Source of the DNA: Paraburkholderia sacchari
GTDB lineage: Bacteria > Pseudomonadota > Gammaproteobacteria > Burkholderiales > Burkholderiaceae
Assembly: GCF_000785435.2 (NCBI RefSeq)
Contig: NZ_JTDB02000001.1
Coordinates: 248,001-312,000, forward strand
Direction: 5' to 3'
DNA: 64,000 nt
This document shows positions 18,254 through 27,371 of the stretch, piece by piece (position 1 is the first letter of the stretch; each line of letters starts with the position of its first letter). Position numbers and translations under genes: made by a program. Below the pieces are notes generated by a model. It did no database searches. It had not been told where the DNA came from and saw only the letters and a list, made by a program, of their open reading frames with translations.

Positions 18254-19213
18254 GACTAATGTTTCACTTCTTCTGTCCGGGAGATGCATGTGCATATCGT
18301 TTTTCAGCAATGCCCGGACGTGACATGACCTTGCAACCCTGCACGAGGCAAGGCCGCAAACCTTGGGTGCGGCGCGCGAGCGTTGCTAACGCATGGCGCT
18401 GCGGGTGGAGATCATGTAGGCGGTTCGTTTCCGGCCGTTATGCGGCGAGACCGTGCAAAGGCGTGCGCAACCGCGCCGCGCTCGCGCAGCAATGCGGCTC
18501 GCGTGCAATCGACGGCGATGAAAACGAACGGCGCAGGAAAGAGAGGCGCTAGGGCAGCAGCGACGCGACTTCGTCCGTGTGAACGGCAATGAAGGCGCGG
18601 GCCGAGACGGCGTTATGGCGTCGAACGGACCGGCGGGAAAGAATGGTGAAGACGGAGGGAAGCAGGCGAGAGGCAAGCCTGCCGCGACTGCCGTCGGCGA
18701 TGGCGGCGCAGTCACTGCGAAGACACCTCGCATGACTTCGTTCCCATCTCACCAGAGGGCCACGGACTCTCACAATTACACTCGACTGGGTGGTTGAAAA
18801 ATTGCCCGATTTATTCAGTGCGGCATAAATACTTCGCAGTGCATCAATCTGAACATTGGTGTCGTTCAATGTGTTTTGCATGAGCGGCGTGTTGCAGGAC
18901 CGTTTCATGCTTGTAGTCATCGTTCGATCGACCTGTTTTCAGCATATACGAGCCAAAAAGGCCGTCAATTATTTTTTACGTTTTTTGTGTCAGCACTTTC
19001 CCGAGGGTGTTCTGAAGACCACAACAAACACGAGATATGCCCGACTGTTTTTATATTTCGATTTACTTACAGGGGTTTCCACTAGCGCAAATTTTTGCAA
19101 ACTGATTAGAATATTCAACACATCCAACGCGCCGTTTTGTTGTAATTCGCCCGTCGTTCATTGTTGTCCGCAGTCGTTTTTTGGCGCGCTTCCTGATCAA
19201 CCGGCTTTCGAAC
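18254..19213. other. Long divergent intergenic region between puuD and the PuuR-like gene, partly AT-rich
   Basis: About 960 bp with no convincing gene; open frames here have no family features. The first 500 bp have ordinary high GC. From about 18790 to 19180 the composition becomes clearly AT-rich, with tracts such as TTATTTTTTACG and TTTTTATATTTCG. A short inverted repeat GCAAA-TT-TTTGC lies at 19087-19098. This is probably the control region for the divergent puuD series and puuR, and it may include an old acquired segment. Confidence 0.4.
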
Positions 19214-19783
19214 GTGACCGAGTCCGCATCCGCTTCTACTGAAGTTGCAACACGTCTGCGCTACGTGCGCAAACGCTATGGGTTGTCGCAGCGCGAGCTC
19301 GCCAAGCGCGCGGGCGTCACGAACGGCGCGATCTCGCTGATCGAGCAAAGTCGTGTCAGTCCCTCCGTGGGCTCGCTCAAGAAGCTGCTCGAGTGCATTC
19401 CCATGAGTCTCGCGGAATTCTTCACCTTCGACCTGAATGAGGGCGCGAGCGTCGTGTCGCGCCGCAACGAGATGCCTAACCTCGGCAACGCGTCCATCGA
19501 GTTTTATCTCGCGGGTGCGAACGTGAAGGACCGCAACATGGGCATCATGCGCGAGGTTTATCAGCCGCTCGCCGACACCGGCGCCGAAATGCTCACGCAT
19601 GCGGGCCACGAGGGCGGCGTCGTGGTGTCCGGCCAGCTCGAACTGAGCGTGGACGGCACCACCTGGCTGCTCGACCCCGGCGACAGCTACTACTTCGAAA
19701 GCCGTCTTCCACACCGGTTTCGCAATCCCAGCGCGAGCGATGTTTGCGAAGTGGTGTCGGCCAATTCGCCGCCCACCTTCTGA
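19214..19783 (+). CDS. puuR: PuuR-like transcriptional regulator (XRE HTH + cupin)
   Basis: The 189-residue protein has an N-terminal helix-turn-helix (LRYVRKRYGLSQRELAKRAG, then TNGAISLIEQ) and a C-terminal cupin domain with EGGVVVSGQLEL and DPGDSYYFESRLPHRF. This two-domain form and the context match PuuR, which represses putrescine genes and senses a polyamine through the cupin. The start is uncertain: GTG at 19214 gives a normal N-terminus, TTG at 19181 adds 11 residues, and neither has a strong ribosome site. Confidence 0.85.
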   Translation: MTESASASTEVATRLRYVRKRYGLSQRELAKRAGVTNGAISLIEQSRVSPSVGSLKKLLECIPMSLAEFFTFDLNEGASVVSRRNEMPNLGNASIEFYLAGANVKDRNMGIMREVYQPLADTGAEMLTHAGHEGGVVVSGQLELSVDGTTWLLDPGDSYYFESRLPHRFRNPSASDVCEVVSANSPPTF

Positions 19784-19825
19784 CTCGCGCAAATCAGGTT
19801 CGCTTCTTGCCGGCGTTGTGTTGAA

Positions 19826-19847
19826 TTCAGGCTGAATTTGGCCTGAA
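19826..19847. promoter_or_regulatory. Inverted repeat upstream of puuC (candidate operator)
   Basis: Perfect 7-bp arms TTCAGGC (19826-19832) and GCCTGAA (19841-19847) are separated by eight bases, about 55 bp before the puuC start. Position and symmetry suit an operator for the adjacent regulator. I found no second clear copy before puuD, so the assignment is tentative. Confidence 0.35.
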
Positions 19848-19901
19848 GTTCGGCTGCATCCCCGGCACGCCAAGCGGATCGCAAATCATTGAGGCATCCT
19901 C

Positions 19902-21392
19902 ATGGAAAAGAGAACTCTCGCTTACTGGCAGGACAAGGCCGCATCGCTTTCGATCGAAGGGCGTGCATTCATCGACGGCGCGTCGCGCGATGCGTACTCG
20001 GGCCGCACCTTCGATTGCGTGAGCCCCATCGACGGCCGCGTGCTCGCGAACGTGGCCGATTGCGGCGCGGCCGATGTCGATGCCGCCGTGGCCGCCGCGC
20101 GCCGCGCCTTCGAACAGGGTGTGTGGGCGGGCCGCAATCCGCGTGAGCGCAAGGCGGTGCTGCTGCGCTGGGCCGCGCTCATGCGCGAGCATCTGGACGA
20201 ACTCGCGCTGCTCGAAACGCTCGACGCGGGCAAGCCGATTGGCGACACCACCACGGTGGACGTGCCGGGCGCGGCCTATTGCGTCGAATGGTTCGCCGAG
20301 GCCATCGACAAGGTGGGCGGCGAAGTCGTGCCCGCCGACCATCATCTCGTGGGCCTTGTCACGCGCGAGCCCATTGGCGTGGTGGCAGCCGTGGTGCCAT
20401 GGAATTTCCCGATCCTGATGGCGTCGTGGAAGTTCGGCCCGGCGCTGGCCGCCGGCAACAGCGTCGTGCTCAAGCCATCGGAGAAGTCGCCGCTCACCGC
20501 CATTCGCGTTGCGCAGCTCGCGCACGAGGCCGGCATTCCGGCGGGCGTGTTCAACGTGCTGCCGGGCGGCGGCGAGCCGGGCAAGCTGCTTGCATTGCAT
20601 CGCGACGTGGACTGCCTTGCCTTCACGGGCTCGACCAGCGTGGGCAAGCAGATCATGCAGTACGCGGGCCAGTCCAATCTCAAGCGCGTGTGGCTCGAAC
20701 TCGGCGGCAAATCGCCCAATATCGTGCTGCCCGATTGCCCGGACCTCGATCGTGCGGCCAAGGCCGCGGCGGGCGCGATCTTCTACAACATGGGCGAGAT
20801 GTGTACGGCGGGCTCGCGACTGCTCGTGCATCGCGACATCAAGGATGTATTTCTCGCGAAGCTGCTGGAAGCCGCGAAGGCGTACAAGCCTGGGAATCCT
20901 CTTGATCCCGATGTCTCGATGGGCGCGATCGTCGACAAGCTTCAGCTCGAGCGCGTGCTCGGCTATATCGAGGCGGGACGCAAGGATTCCACGCTGCTGC
21001 TGGGCGGCGAGCGCGTGAACGCTTCGAGCGGCGGCTTCTATGTGGAGCCGACCGTGTTCGATACGCGCCACGACGCACGCATCGCGCGCGAGGAGATTTT
21101 CGGCCCGGTGCTTTCGGTCATCACGTTCGACACGATCGACGAAGCGGTGCGCATCGCCAACGACAGCGATTACGGCCTGGCGGCGGCCGTGTGGACCGCG
21201 AACCTTACGCATGCGCATGAGATTTCGCGCCGCTTGCGCGCCGGCACCGTGTGGGTCAACTGCTATGACGAAGGCGGCGACATGAACTTCCCGTTCGGCG
21301 GCTTCAAGGAGTCGGGCAATGGCCGCGATAAATCGCTCCATGCGCTCGAGAAGTACACGGAGCTGAAGTCGACGCTCGTGCGGCTGCGCTAA
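19902..21392 (+). CDS. puuC: Gamma-glutamyl-aminobutyraldehyde / aminobutyraldehyde dehydrogenase (PuuC-like)
   Basis: The 496-residue NAD(P)-dependent aldehyde dehydrogenase has PWNFPILMASWK near residue 166, the glutamate motif LELGGKSPNIV near 268 and the catalytic cysteine in GEMCTAGSR near 302. EEIFGPVLSVITF lies near 398. It oxidises the aldehyde produced by PuuB or SpuC. It follows puuR on the same strand after a 118-bp gap that holds an inverted repeat. Confidence 0.92.
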   Translation: MEKRTLAYWQDKAASLSIEGRAFIDGASRDAYSGRTFDCVSPIDGRVLANVADCGAADVDAAVAAARRAFEQGVWAGRNPRERKAVLLRWAALMREHLDELALLETLDAGKPIGDTTTVDVPGAAYCVEWFAEAIDKVGGEVVPADHHLVGLVTREPIGVVAAVVPWNFPILMASWKFGPALAAGNSVVLKPSEKSPLTAIRVAQLAHEAGIPAGVFNVLPGGGEPGKLLALHRDVDCLAFTGSTSVGKQIMQYAGQSNLKRVWLELGGKSPNIVLPDCPDLDRAAKAAAGAIFYNMGEMCTAGSRLLVHRDIKDVFLAKLLEAAKAYKPGNPLDPDVSMGAIVDKLQLERVLGYIEAGRKDSTLLLGGERVNASSGGFYVEPTVFDTRHDARIAREEIFGPVLSVITFDTIDEAVRIANDSDYGLAAAVWTANLTHAHEISRRLRAGTVWVNCYDEGGDMNFPFGGFKESGNGRDKSLHALEKYTELKSTLVRLR

Positions 21393-21468
21393 AAGCGTGG
21401 AATGAGCTCGCGCGGCGGCGCAAGTTGCTGCGCGGGCTAGCTCGCAGGCGCGCGAGCGATTCGTATGA

Positions 21469-21912
21469 TCAGCGCTCGACCAGCGCGCCCAGATTGGCGC
21501 GCACGCGCTGGAGCATCCGGCTGAATTGCTCGGCCTCTTCGGGCGTGAAGCCGGCCAGCGCTTCGGCCTGCACCTCGTCGCCCACGCGGCGCGCGCCGCC
21601 GAGCGCGCTTTCGGCCTTGGGCGTGAGGCTCACGAGCCATTCGCGGCGGTCCTCGGGATTGGGCGCGCGCACGACCCAGCCGCCTTCCTCCATTCTTTCC
21701 AGCAGCCTGCCAGCGGAAATCGGCGCGACTTCGAGCCGCTCGGCCAGGCTCGCCTGGTTCATGTCGCCGTAATGCGCGAGGTACGCGATCGTGCGGCACT
21801 GCGCGCGCGTGAGTTCGAGTGACGACTTTGCAAGCGCGTCGTAACGTTTGCCATACAGGCTGCCCACGTCGACGACGAGAAAGCCGAAGCGTTTTTCCAG
21901 GTCGGTAGTCAT
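21469..21912 (-). CDS. MarR family transcriptional regulator
   Basis: The 147-residue winged-helix regulator has the recognition region NQASLAERLEVAPISAGRLLE and the MarR wing NPEDRREWLVSLTPK. It is divergent from a DHA2 exporter gene. A near-perfect inverted repeat lies between them over the exporter promoter, so autoregulation and repression of the exporter, relieved by a small phenolic or drug ligand, is the expected mode. Confidence 0.92.
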   Translation of the reverse strand: MTTDLEKRFGFLVVDVGSLYGKRYDALAKSSLELTRAQCRTIAYLAHYGDMNQASLAERLEVAPISAGRLLERMEEGGWVVRAPNPEDRREWLVSLTPKAESALGGARRVGDEVQAEALAGFTPEEAEQFSRMLQRVRANLGALVER

Positions 21913-21952
21913 CGCGCGATTATACGGTGCGCCGCGCGGCCGTTCTTTCCGG

Positions 21953-21995
21953 TTGTGCCGGGTCGATCGAGTCGTATAATAAGCAGGCTTACTAT
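21953..21995 (+). promoter_or_regulatory. Exporter promoter with overlapping MarR-type operator
   Basis: A promoter-like pair TTGTGC (21953-21958) and a perfect TATAAT (21975-21980) are 16 bases apart and point toward the exporter gene. Arms ATAATAAGC (21976-21984) and GCTTACTAT (21987-21995) form an inverted repeat with one mismatch and a two-base centre, covering the -10 box. The geometry is that of a MarR operator. Confidence 0.7.
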
Positions 21996-22073
21996 CTATG
22001 GGCTTAGTCTCCGCTCAGTCTCCACGTAGTCGACACCTGGCCGCCACGCCACCATGCGCCGCCCGAACCCACG

Positions 22074-23621
22074 ATGACCGCAGTCCCGCACGGCACCGCC
22101 TCGCAACGTGAGACCGCGCCGCTCAATCGCGGCATGATCACCTTGTCGATCATGCTCGCCACGCTGATGCAGACGCTCGACAGCACGATCGCCAACGTCG
22201 CGCTCCCGCACATGCAGGGCACGCTTTCGGCCTCGCAGGACGAGATCACGTGGGTGCTCACCTCGTACATCGTGGCGGCGGCCATTGCCACGCCGCTCAC
22301 GGGGTGGCTCGCCGACCGCTTCGGCGTGAAGCGGCTGCTCGGCGCGGCCATTGCGGGCTTCACGGTGGCCTCGGCGTTGTGCGGGCTCTCGGAAACGCTT
22401 GGCGAGATCGTCGGCTCGCGCCTGTTGCAGGGCATATTCGGCGCGTCGCTCGTGCCGCTCTCGCAGTCGATCCTGCTCGACATCAATCCGCGCGAGCGCC
22501 AGGGGCAGGCCATGGCCGTCTGGGGCATGGGCGTGATGGTGGGCCCCGTGCTCGGTCCCACGCTGGGCGGCTGGCTCACGGACAGCTACAACTGGCGCTG
22601 GGTGTTCTTCATCAACGTGCCGATCGGCGCATTCGCGTTCTTCGGCGTCTCCACCTTCATGCCCTCGCGCACGCCGCGCTGCGAGACGCGCTTCGACGTG
22701 TTCGGCTTCGCCACGCTCGCGCTCGCCATCGGCGCGCTGCAGGCCTTGCTCGACCGCGGCGAGCAGCTCGACTGGTTCGGCTCGCTCGAAATCCGCATCG
22801 AAGCGCTGGCCTCGTGCATCGCGTTCGCGTTCTTCGTCGTGCATACGGCTACGTCGGGCCCCAACACGTTCTTTCGCTATCAACTGCTCAAGGACCGCAA
22901 TTTCGCCACCGGCACGCTGTTCATCTTCGTGATCGGCGCGGTGCTCTACGCCACGCGCGCGCTCCTGCCGCCCATGCTGCAGAACTTGATGGGCTACCCG
23001 GTCGCCACCACCGGACTCGTCACGGCGCCCAGCGGCGCGGGCACCATGCTGGCCATGCTGATCGCAGGGCGCCTGCTCAAGCACGTGGACGCGCGCGCGA
23101 TGCTGCTGTTCGGCTTCGTGGTGTCCGCCTGGGCGCTGTGGCAGATGATGCAGTACACGATCGTGCTCTCGGCCTCCGATATCGTATGGCCCGGCGTGGT
23201 GCAGGGCTTCGGGCTCGGCTTCGTGTTCGTGCCGCTTTCCACGCTGACGTTCTCGACGCTCACGCCGCAGTTGCGCGCGGACGGCACGGCCACGTACAGC
23301 CTGATGCGCAACATCGGCAGCAGTATCGGCATATCGATCGTGCAGACTTTCGTGACGCGCGGCACGCAGATCGCGCACGCGGATCTGGCCGCGCACGTCA
23401 CGCCGTTCAACCCCGCGCTCGAGCCGATGCTCGCCTCCGGATCGCGCTACGATCTCGCCGTGCTCAACCAGTCGATCACGCAGCAGGCGCAGATGATTGC
23501 GTATCTGAACGACTTCAAGATGATGTTCGTCGCCACGCTGCTGGTGATTCCGCTGCTCGTGCTGATCCGGCCTTCGGCGGGCAGCGGGGCGGCCGACGCA
23601 AGCCACGCGGCGATGGACTGA
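22074..23621 (+). CDS. DHA2 family drug exporter (EmrB/QacA-type MFS, 14 helices)
   Basis: The 515-residue major facilitator has the DHA2 signatures MQTLDSTIANVALPHMQG in helix 1, LADRFGVKRLL in the 2-3 loop and GMGVMVGPVLGPTLGGWLTD (motif C) in helix 5. Length and hydrophobic pattern fit 14 membrane segments. Such proteins export hydrophobic drugs by proton antiport. No EmrA-type adaptor gene is adjacent; the next gene is a glycine-zipper protein. Expression is probably controlled by the divergent MarR protein. Confidence 0.92.
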   Translation: MTAVPHGTASQRETAPLNRGMITLSIMLATLMQTLDSTIANVALPHMQGTLSASQDEITWVLTSYIVAAAIATPLTGWLADRFGVKRLLGAAIAGFTVASALCGLSETLGEIVGSRLLQGIFGASLVPLSQSILLDINPRERQGQAMAVWGMGVMVGPVLGPTLGGWLTDSYNWRWVFFINVPIGAFAFFGVSTFMPSRTPRCETRFDVFGFATLALAIGALQALLDRGEQLDWFGSLEIRIEALASCIAFAFFVVHTATSGPNTFFRYQLLKDRNFATGTLFIFVIGAVLYATRALLPPMLQNLMGYPVATTGLVTAPSGAGTMLAMLIAGRLLKHVDARAMLLFGFVVSAWALWQMMQYTIVLSASDIVWPGVVQGFGLGFVFVPLSTLTFSTLTPQLRADGTATYSLMRNIGSSIGISIVQTFVTRGTQIAHADLAAHVTPFNPALEPMLASGSRYDLAVLNQSITQQAQMIAYLNDFKMMFVATLLVIPLLVLIRPSAGSGAADASHAAMD

Positions 23622-23817
23622 TCTCCTGCTCACGCGCGATGCTCTCCGCTGTCTCGATCCGCCCCTGCTCGACGCCGGGTTCACTCGTCACGCTCGTGCT
23701 GATTCTGCTGCATCTGCACGACGGCTGACCCCAGAAGCACTGCGCTCTCAACCCGCACGGTGCGCGAAGTGATGGCACGGTGCTTGCGGCAGTCGGGTCA
23801 TGGTTTGAATTGGGAGA

Positions 23818-24027
23818 ATGACGATGATCTGGCTTCGACGCAGCCGCGCATTGCGGGCATGTGTACTCGTTGCCGCCACTGTATCGATGCTGGGTGCCGG
23901 CGCTTGCACGCTGGGCGGTGCCGCGGCAGGCGGCTATATCGGCAACAGGGCAACCAACGGCAGTGCCGTGGGCACGGTGGGCGGCGCCGTTGCGGGTGGT
24001 GTGATCGGACACGAACTCGGCAAATAA
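23818..24027 (+). CDS. Small glycine-zipper envelope protein (OsmB-like)
   Basis: The 69-residue protein has an N-terminal export sequence and a Gly-rich two-helix tail: GGAAAGGYIGNRATNG followed by VGGAVAGGVIGHELGK. The Cys in GAGACTLGG could be a lipid attachment site, although the preceding residues (AGA) are a weak lipobox. A GGGAG ribosome site precedes the ATG. Similar small proteins sit in the outer membrane or periplasm and respond to osmotic stress. Confidence 0.8.
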   Translation: MTMIWLRRSRALRACVLVAATVSMLGAGACTLGGAAAGGYIGNRATNGSAVGTVGGAVAGGVIGHELGK

Positions 24028-24134
24028 GCGCCCGTACGGCTTCAATTCTTGCAAGACTTTCTTGTCTTACACGTTGCGCGCGATATCGCTCATCGCATTC
24101 TTGGATGGGTATAACGGCGCAACGGATTTCTCTC

Positions 24135-24980
24135 TTATTTGACCGCCCCCAGCGCGAGCCCCTTCACCATATAGCGCTGCAACCACGCGAACACCACGGA
24201 AACCGGCAGCGTGGCCGCGAGCGTGGCCGCCATCACCAGTTCCCATTCGACGGTGTATTTGCCGGCCACCATGTCGGTGACCTGCACGGTGAGCGTCTTG
24301 TTCTCGGGCGAGCGGATCAGCGTATAGACCACCGCGAATTCGTTCCACGCGCTGATGAAGGTGAAGATCGCCGTGACCACCACGGCCGGCACCGCGAGCG
24401 GCAGGAACACGCGCAGCACCGCGCCGCTGCGGCTGCACCCTTCGAGCCAGGCCGACTCTTCGAGATCGCGCGGCACGGTCTGGAAATACGAAGACAGCAT
24501 CCACACCGCGAACGCGATGTTGAACGCCGCATACGAGACGATCACGCCGATCTTCGAATCGACGAGATTGCCGTCGCCGTAAGGGATCATCGCGGCGAGC
24601 CGGAACAGGCCCACCACCAGCAGGATCGGTGAGAGCATCTGCGTGACCAGCAGGAACTGGCGGTAGAGCCCGCGCCCGCGAAACGGAAAGCGCGCGAGCG
24701 CGTAGGCGGCGGGCAGGCTCACCGCGAGCGCGAGCGCCGTGGAGAGACACGAGATCACGATGCTGTTGCGCAGCGCGACGCCGAAGTTGGCGGCCTGCCA
24801 CATGTCGACATAGTTTTCCCAGCGCCAATGCACGGGCAGCCAGCGCGCCGGATAGACGAACACCTCGGAGGCGGGCTTGAACGAGGTGAAGAACATCACC
24901 GCGAACGGAAACAGCACGGCCACCACGAGCGGCGAAAGCGCGAGCCAGCACCAGAGCGAGCGTTTGAGCTTGCGGTTCAT
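24135..24980 (-). CDS. Carbohydrate ABC transporter permease (MalG/UgpE-type)
   Basis: The 281-residue permease has six hydrophobic segments and the EAA loop LEESAWLEGCSRSGAVLRVF near residue 180. It belongs to the MalG/UgpE group. Its start overlaps the upstream permease stop by four bases. With that permease, the binding protein and the ATPase on the opposite strand (28562-29638) it makes a complete CUT1-type sugar or polyol importer. The substrate is not evident. Confidence 0.9.
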   Translation of the reverse strand: MNRKLKRSLWCWLALSPLVVAVLFPFAVMFFTSFKPASEVFVYPARWLPVHWRWENYVDMWQAANFGVALRNSIVISCLSTALALAVSLPAAYALARFPFRGRGLYRQFLLVTQMLSPILLVVGLFRLAAMIPYGDGNLVDSKIGVIVSYAAFNIAFAVWMLSSYFQTVPRDLEESAWLEGCSRSGAVLRVFLPLAVPAVVVTAIFTFISAWNEFAVVYTLIRSPENKTLTVQVTDMVAGKYTVEWELVMAATLAATLPVSVVFAWLQRYMVKGLALGAVK

Positions 24981-25885
24981 GCGAGGTCTCCTTCGGCGTT
25001 GCCGCCACGCCTCGCCTGCACGCGCAGATAAGCCACCGAAAACGCGAACAGGATCACGAGCATGATGAGCGAGACGGCGGCCGCTTCGCCGGGCCGGCCG
25101 AGCCGGAAGCCGAGTTCGTAGAGGTAGGTGACGAGAATGTGGGTGCTGTCGTCGGGGCCGCCTTGCGTCATCACCCAGATGATCGGGAATGAGTTGAACA
25201 CGTAGATCACGTTGAGCAGGATCGCCATGTTGATGAAGGGCTTGAGTAGCGGCAGCGTGAGCTGGCGGAACTGCTGCCAGGCGCTTGCGCCGTCGATGCG
25301 CGCGGCTTCGTAGATGTCGCCCGGCACCGAGGAGAGCCCGCCCAGCAGGATCGTGGTGCTGAACGGGATCGACACGAGAATGCCCACGGCAATCTCGACC
25401 GGGAACGCATACTGGGGCGTGGCGAGCCAGTGGATCGGCCCCGAGATCATGCCGAGACGCTGCAGCGTGACGTTGACCATGCCGTAGTCGTCGTTGAAGG
25501 CCCAGCGCCAGACCACGGCGGTCATGGTGAGCGAGACCGACCACGGCAGCATGACGATGGTGCGCGCGATGCCGCGTCCATAGAAGTCCTGATTGAGGAT
25601 CAGCGCGACCGGCACCGAGATCGCCACCGTCCCCACCACGACGCAGAACGTCCAGATCAGCGTGTTCTTCAGCGCGCTCAGGAACACGGGATCGGTGAAG
25701 ACGTTGTAGAAGTTCTGCAAGCCGCTGAAGCCGCGAATCTGGCCGAAGCGCGACACCTCGTGCAGCGACTGGTACACGATGTTGAAGATCGGGTAGCTGA
25801 TGATGAAGAGCGCCAGCGCGAGGCTCGGCACGATCAGCAGCCAGGGGGCGCGGGGTACGGCGATGGCGCGGTGTGAGCGGCTCAT
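24977..25885 (-). CDS. Carbohydrate ABC transporter permease (MalF/UgpA-type)
   Basis: The permease is about 302 residues. Its first membrane segment is APWLLIVPSLALALFIISYP and its EAA loop is IYEAARIDGASAWQQFRQLT, as in UgpA/LacF proteins. The start is uncertain. ATG at 25885 gives a normal N-terminus; ATG at 25912 adds a short His/Ser-rich repeat (MSHTSHISH); neither has a good ribosome site. It is translationally coupled to the following permease. Confidence 0.88.
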   Translation of the reverse strand: MSRSHRAIAVPRAPWLLIVPSLALALFIISYPIFNIVYQSLHEVSRFGQIRGFSGLQNFYNVFTDPVFLSALKNTLIWTFCVVVGTVAISVPVALILNQDFYGRGIARTIVMLPWSVSLTMTAVVWRWAFNDDYGMVNVTLQRLGMISGPIHWLATPQYAFPVEIAVGILVSIPFSTTILLGGLSSVPGDIYEAARIDGASAWQQFRQLTLPLLKPFINMAILLNVIYVFNSFPIIWVMTQGGPDDSTHILVTYLYELGFRLGRPGEAAAVSLIMLVILFAFSVAYLRVQARRGGNAEGDLA

Positions 25886-26126
25886 GTGACTTATGTGGCT
25901 CGTATGGCTCATGCGGCTGCGGTTCGTTGTGCGTGGAAGCGGACTGGGCGGAGCGCTTGCTTCGCCGTTCGCCGGACCGGCTGGCGGCGTTTGCTTCAGG
26001 GGGCCGGGGGGCATGGCGTGGTGCGTCCGGTGTTGCGGTCGTTGCATGAACGAACCGGCGCGCCGCGTAGCGAATCCCATGCTACGCCACGCGCCGGTTT
26101 TTCGCGGCGATAAGGCGCTTTGCTGC

Positions 26127-27371
26127 TTACTTCCCGAGCGACTTGTTGGCTTCGGCGGCGGCCTGGTTCAGCGCGTCGGCGGGCTTGGCCTTGCCGAGGT
26201 AGATCGACTGCATCGCGTTGGTCACGGCTTTGGCGGTGTCTTCCCAGCCCGTTACCGTGGGCGCGAAGCGCGCATGCGGCAGCAGCGCGACGAACGCCTT
26301 GGTGTCCGGATCCTGGAACGCCGGATCGGTGGCTTCAGCCTTGGTTGTCGGCAGGAAGCCCTCGGTGCTCGTGAACTCCACGCGCGGCTGCTTGGTGAAC
26401 AGGAAGTCGAGGAACTTCCACGCGCTCTTCTTCACCTTCGAGTTCTTGAACATCATGATCGAGTCGGTGACGGCGTAGGTCGCGGGCGTCGTGCCCACCG
26501 GGATCGGGTCGATGCCGTACTTGATGTTCGGCGCTTCCTTCTTGAGCTGCTTGGCGAGGAACGGCGCGGAAATCATCATCGCCACGCGGCCCTGCTTGAA
26601 GAGGTTCTGCACGTCTTCGCGGCTGTAGCCCGTCACGCCAGGCTCCGTGAGGCCTTCGTCGATCATGGTCTTGTAGAGCGTGGCGGCCTTCACGCCGGCC
26701 GGCGAATTGAACGCGGCCTTGCCGTCCTTGCCCACTACATCGCCGCCGTTGGTCCACAGAGAATAGTAGTAGTACACATCGGTTTCGATTTCCTTGCCTT
26801 GCAGGCCGAACCCTGCAATGCCCTTCGCCTTGAGCTTCTTCGAGGCGTCGATCACTTCGTTCCAGCTCTTCGGCCCGTTCGGATAGCCCACCGAGGCGAG
26901 CATGTCCTTGTTGTAGTAGAGCGCGCGCGCGGACGCGGCGATCGGCAGGCCGTAAATCTTGCCGTTGATTTCGCCAGGCGCGAGGAACGGACCAATGAAG
27001 CGGCCCTTGAAGTTCGCATCCATATAAGGATCGAGCGGCTCGGCAATGTCGTCCTTCACGAAGTCGAGCAGCCAGCGCGTGCCGATGATCGCGAGGTCGG
27101 CGTTCGCGCCGCCGGAGATATCCGTCTGCAGCTTCTGTTGCAGCGAGTCCCAGTTCACGTCTTCGATCTTGATAGTGGTGCCGGGATTGGCGGCCTCGAA
27201 CTGCTTGGCCATTTTCTCGAAGTACGGGGCCGTGGCGTCGCTGTAGTGAGCGACGGTCACGCGGACCGTGTCGGCATGCGCCACAACGGAAACGCCCGCC
27301 GCAGCGATACCAACCGTGAGCGCGGCGGCGAGCTTGCCGAGCGTGAAAGATGCACGTGCCTTAAACGCCAT
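26127..27371 (-). CDS. Carbohydrate ABC transporter substrate-binding protein
   Basis: The 414-residue family 1 extracellular solute-binding protein has a signal peptide ending about VVAHA|DTVRV. Landmarks are AKQFEAANPGTTIKIEDV near residue 60, IYGLPIAASARALYYNKD near 145 and the helical C-terminus AAAEANKSLGK. It binds a sugar or polyol in the periplasm. The ATG at 27371 opens the signal peptide; the in-frame extension to 27425 adds a His/Arg-rich stretch and is not used. A 241-bp gap separates it from its permeases. Confidence 0.9.
   Translation of the reverse strand: MAFKARASFTLGKLAAALTVGIAAAGVSVVAHADTVRVTVAHYSDATAPYFEKMAKQFEAANPGTTIKIEDVNWDSLQQKLQTDISGGANADLAIIGTRWLLDFVKDDIAEPLDPYMDANFKGRFIGPFLAPGEINGKIYGLPIAASARALYYNKDMLASVGYPNGPKSWNEVIDASKKLKAKGIAGFGLQGKEIETDVYYYYSLWTNGGDVVGKDGKAAFNSPAGVKAATLYKTMIDEGLTEPGVTGYSREDVQNLFKQGRVAMMISAPFLAKQLKKEAPNIKYGIDPIPVGTTPATYAVTDSIMMFKNSKVKKSAWKFLDFLFTKQPRVEFTSTEGFLPTTKAEATDPAFQDPDTKAFVALLPHARFAPTVTGWEDTAKAVTNAMQSIYLGKAKPADALNQAAAEANKSLGK

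Noticed and set aside
18386..18733. 115-codon minus-strand frame in the puuD-puuR gap
   Set aside because: Its Cys/Arg/Pro-rich composition, absence of a ribosome site and lack of any motif argue against a gene.
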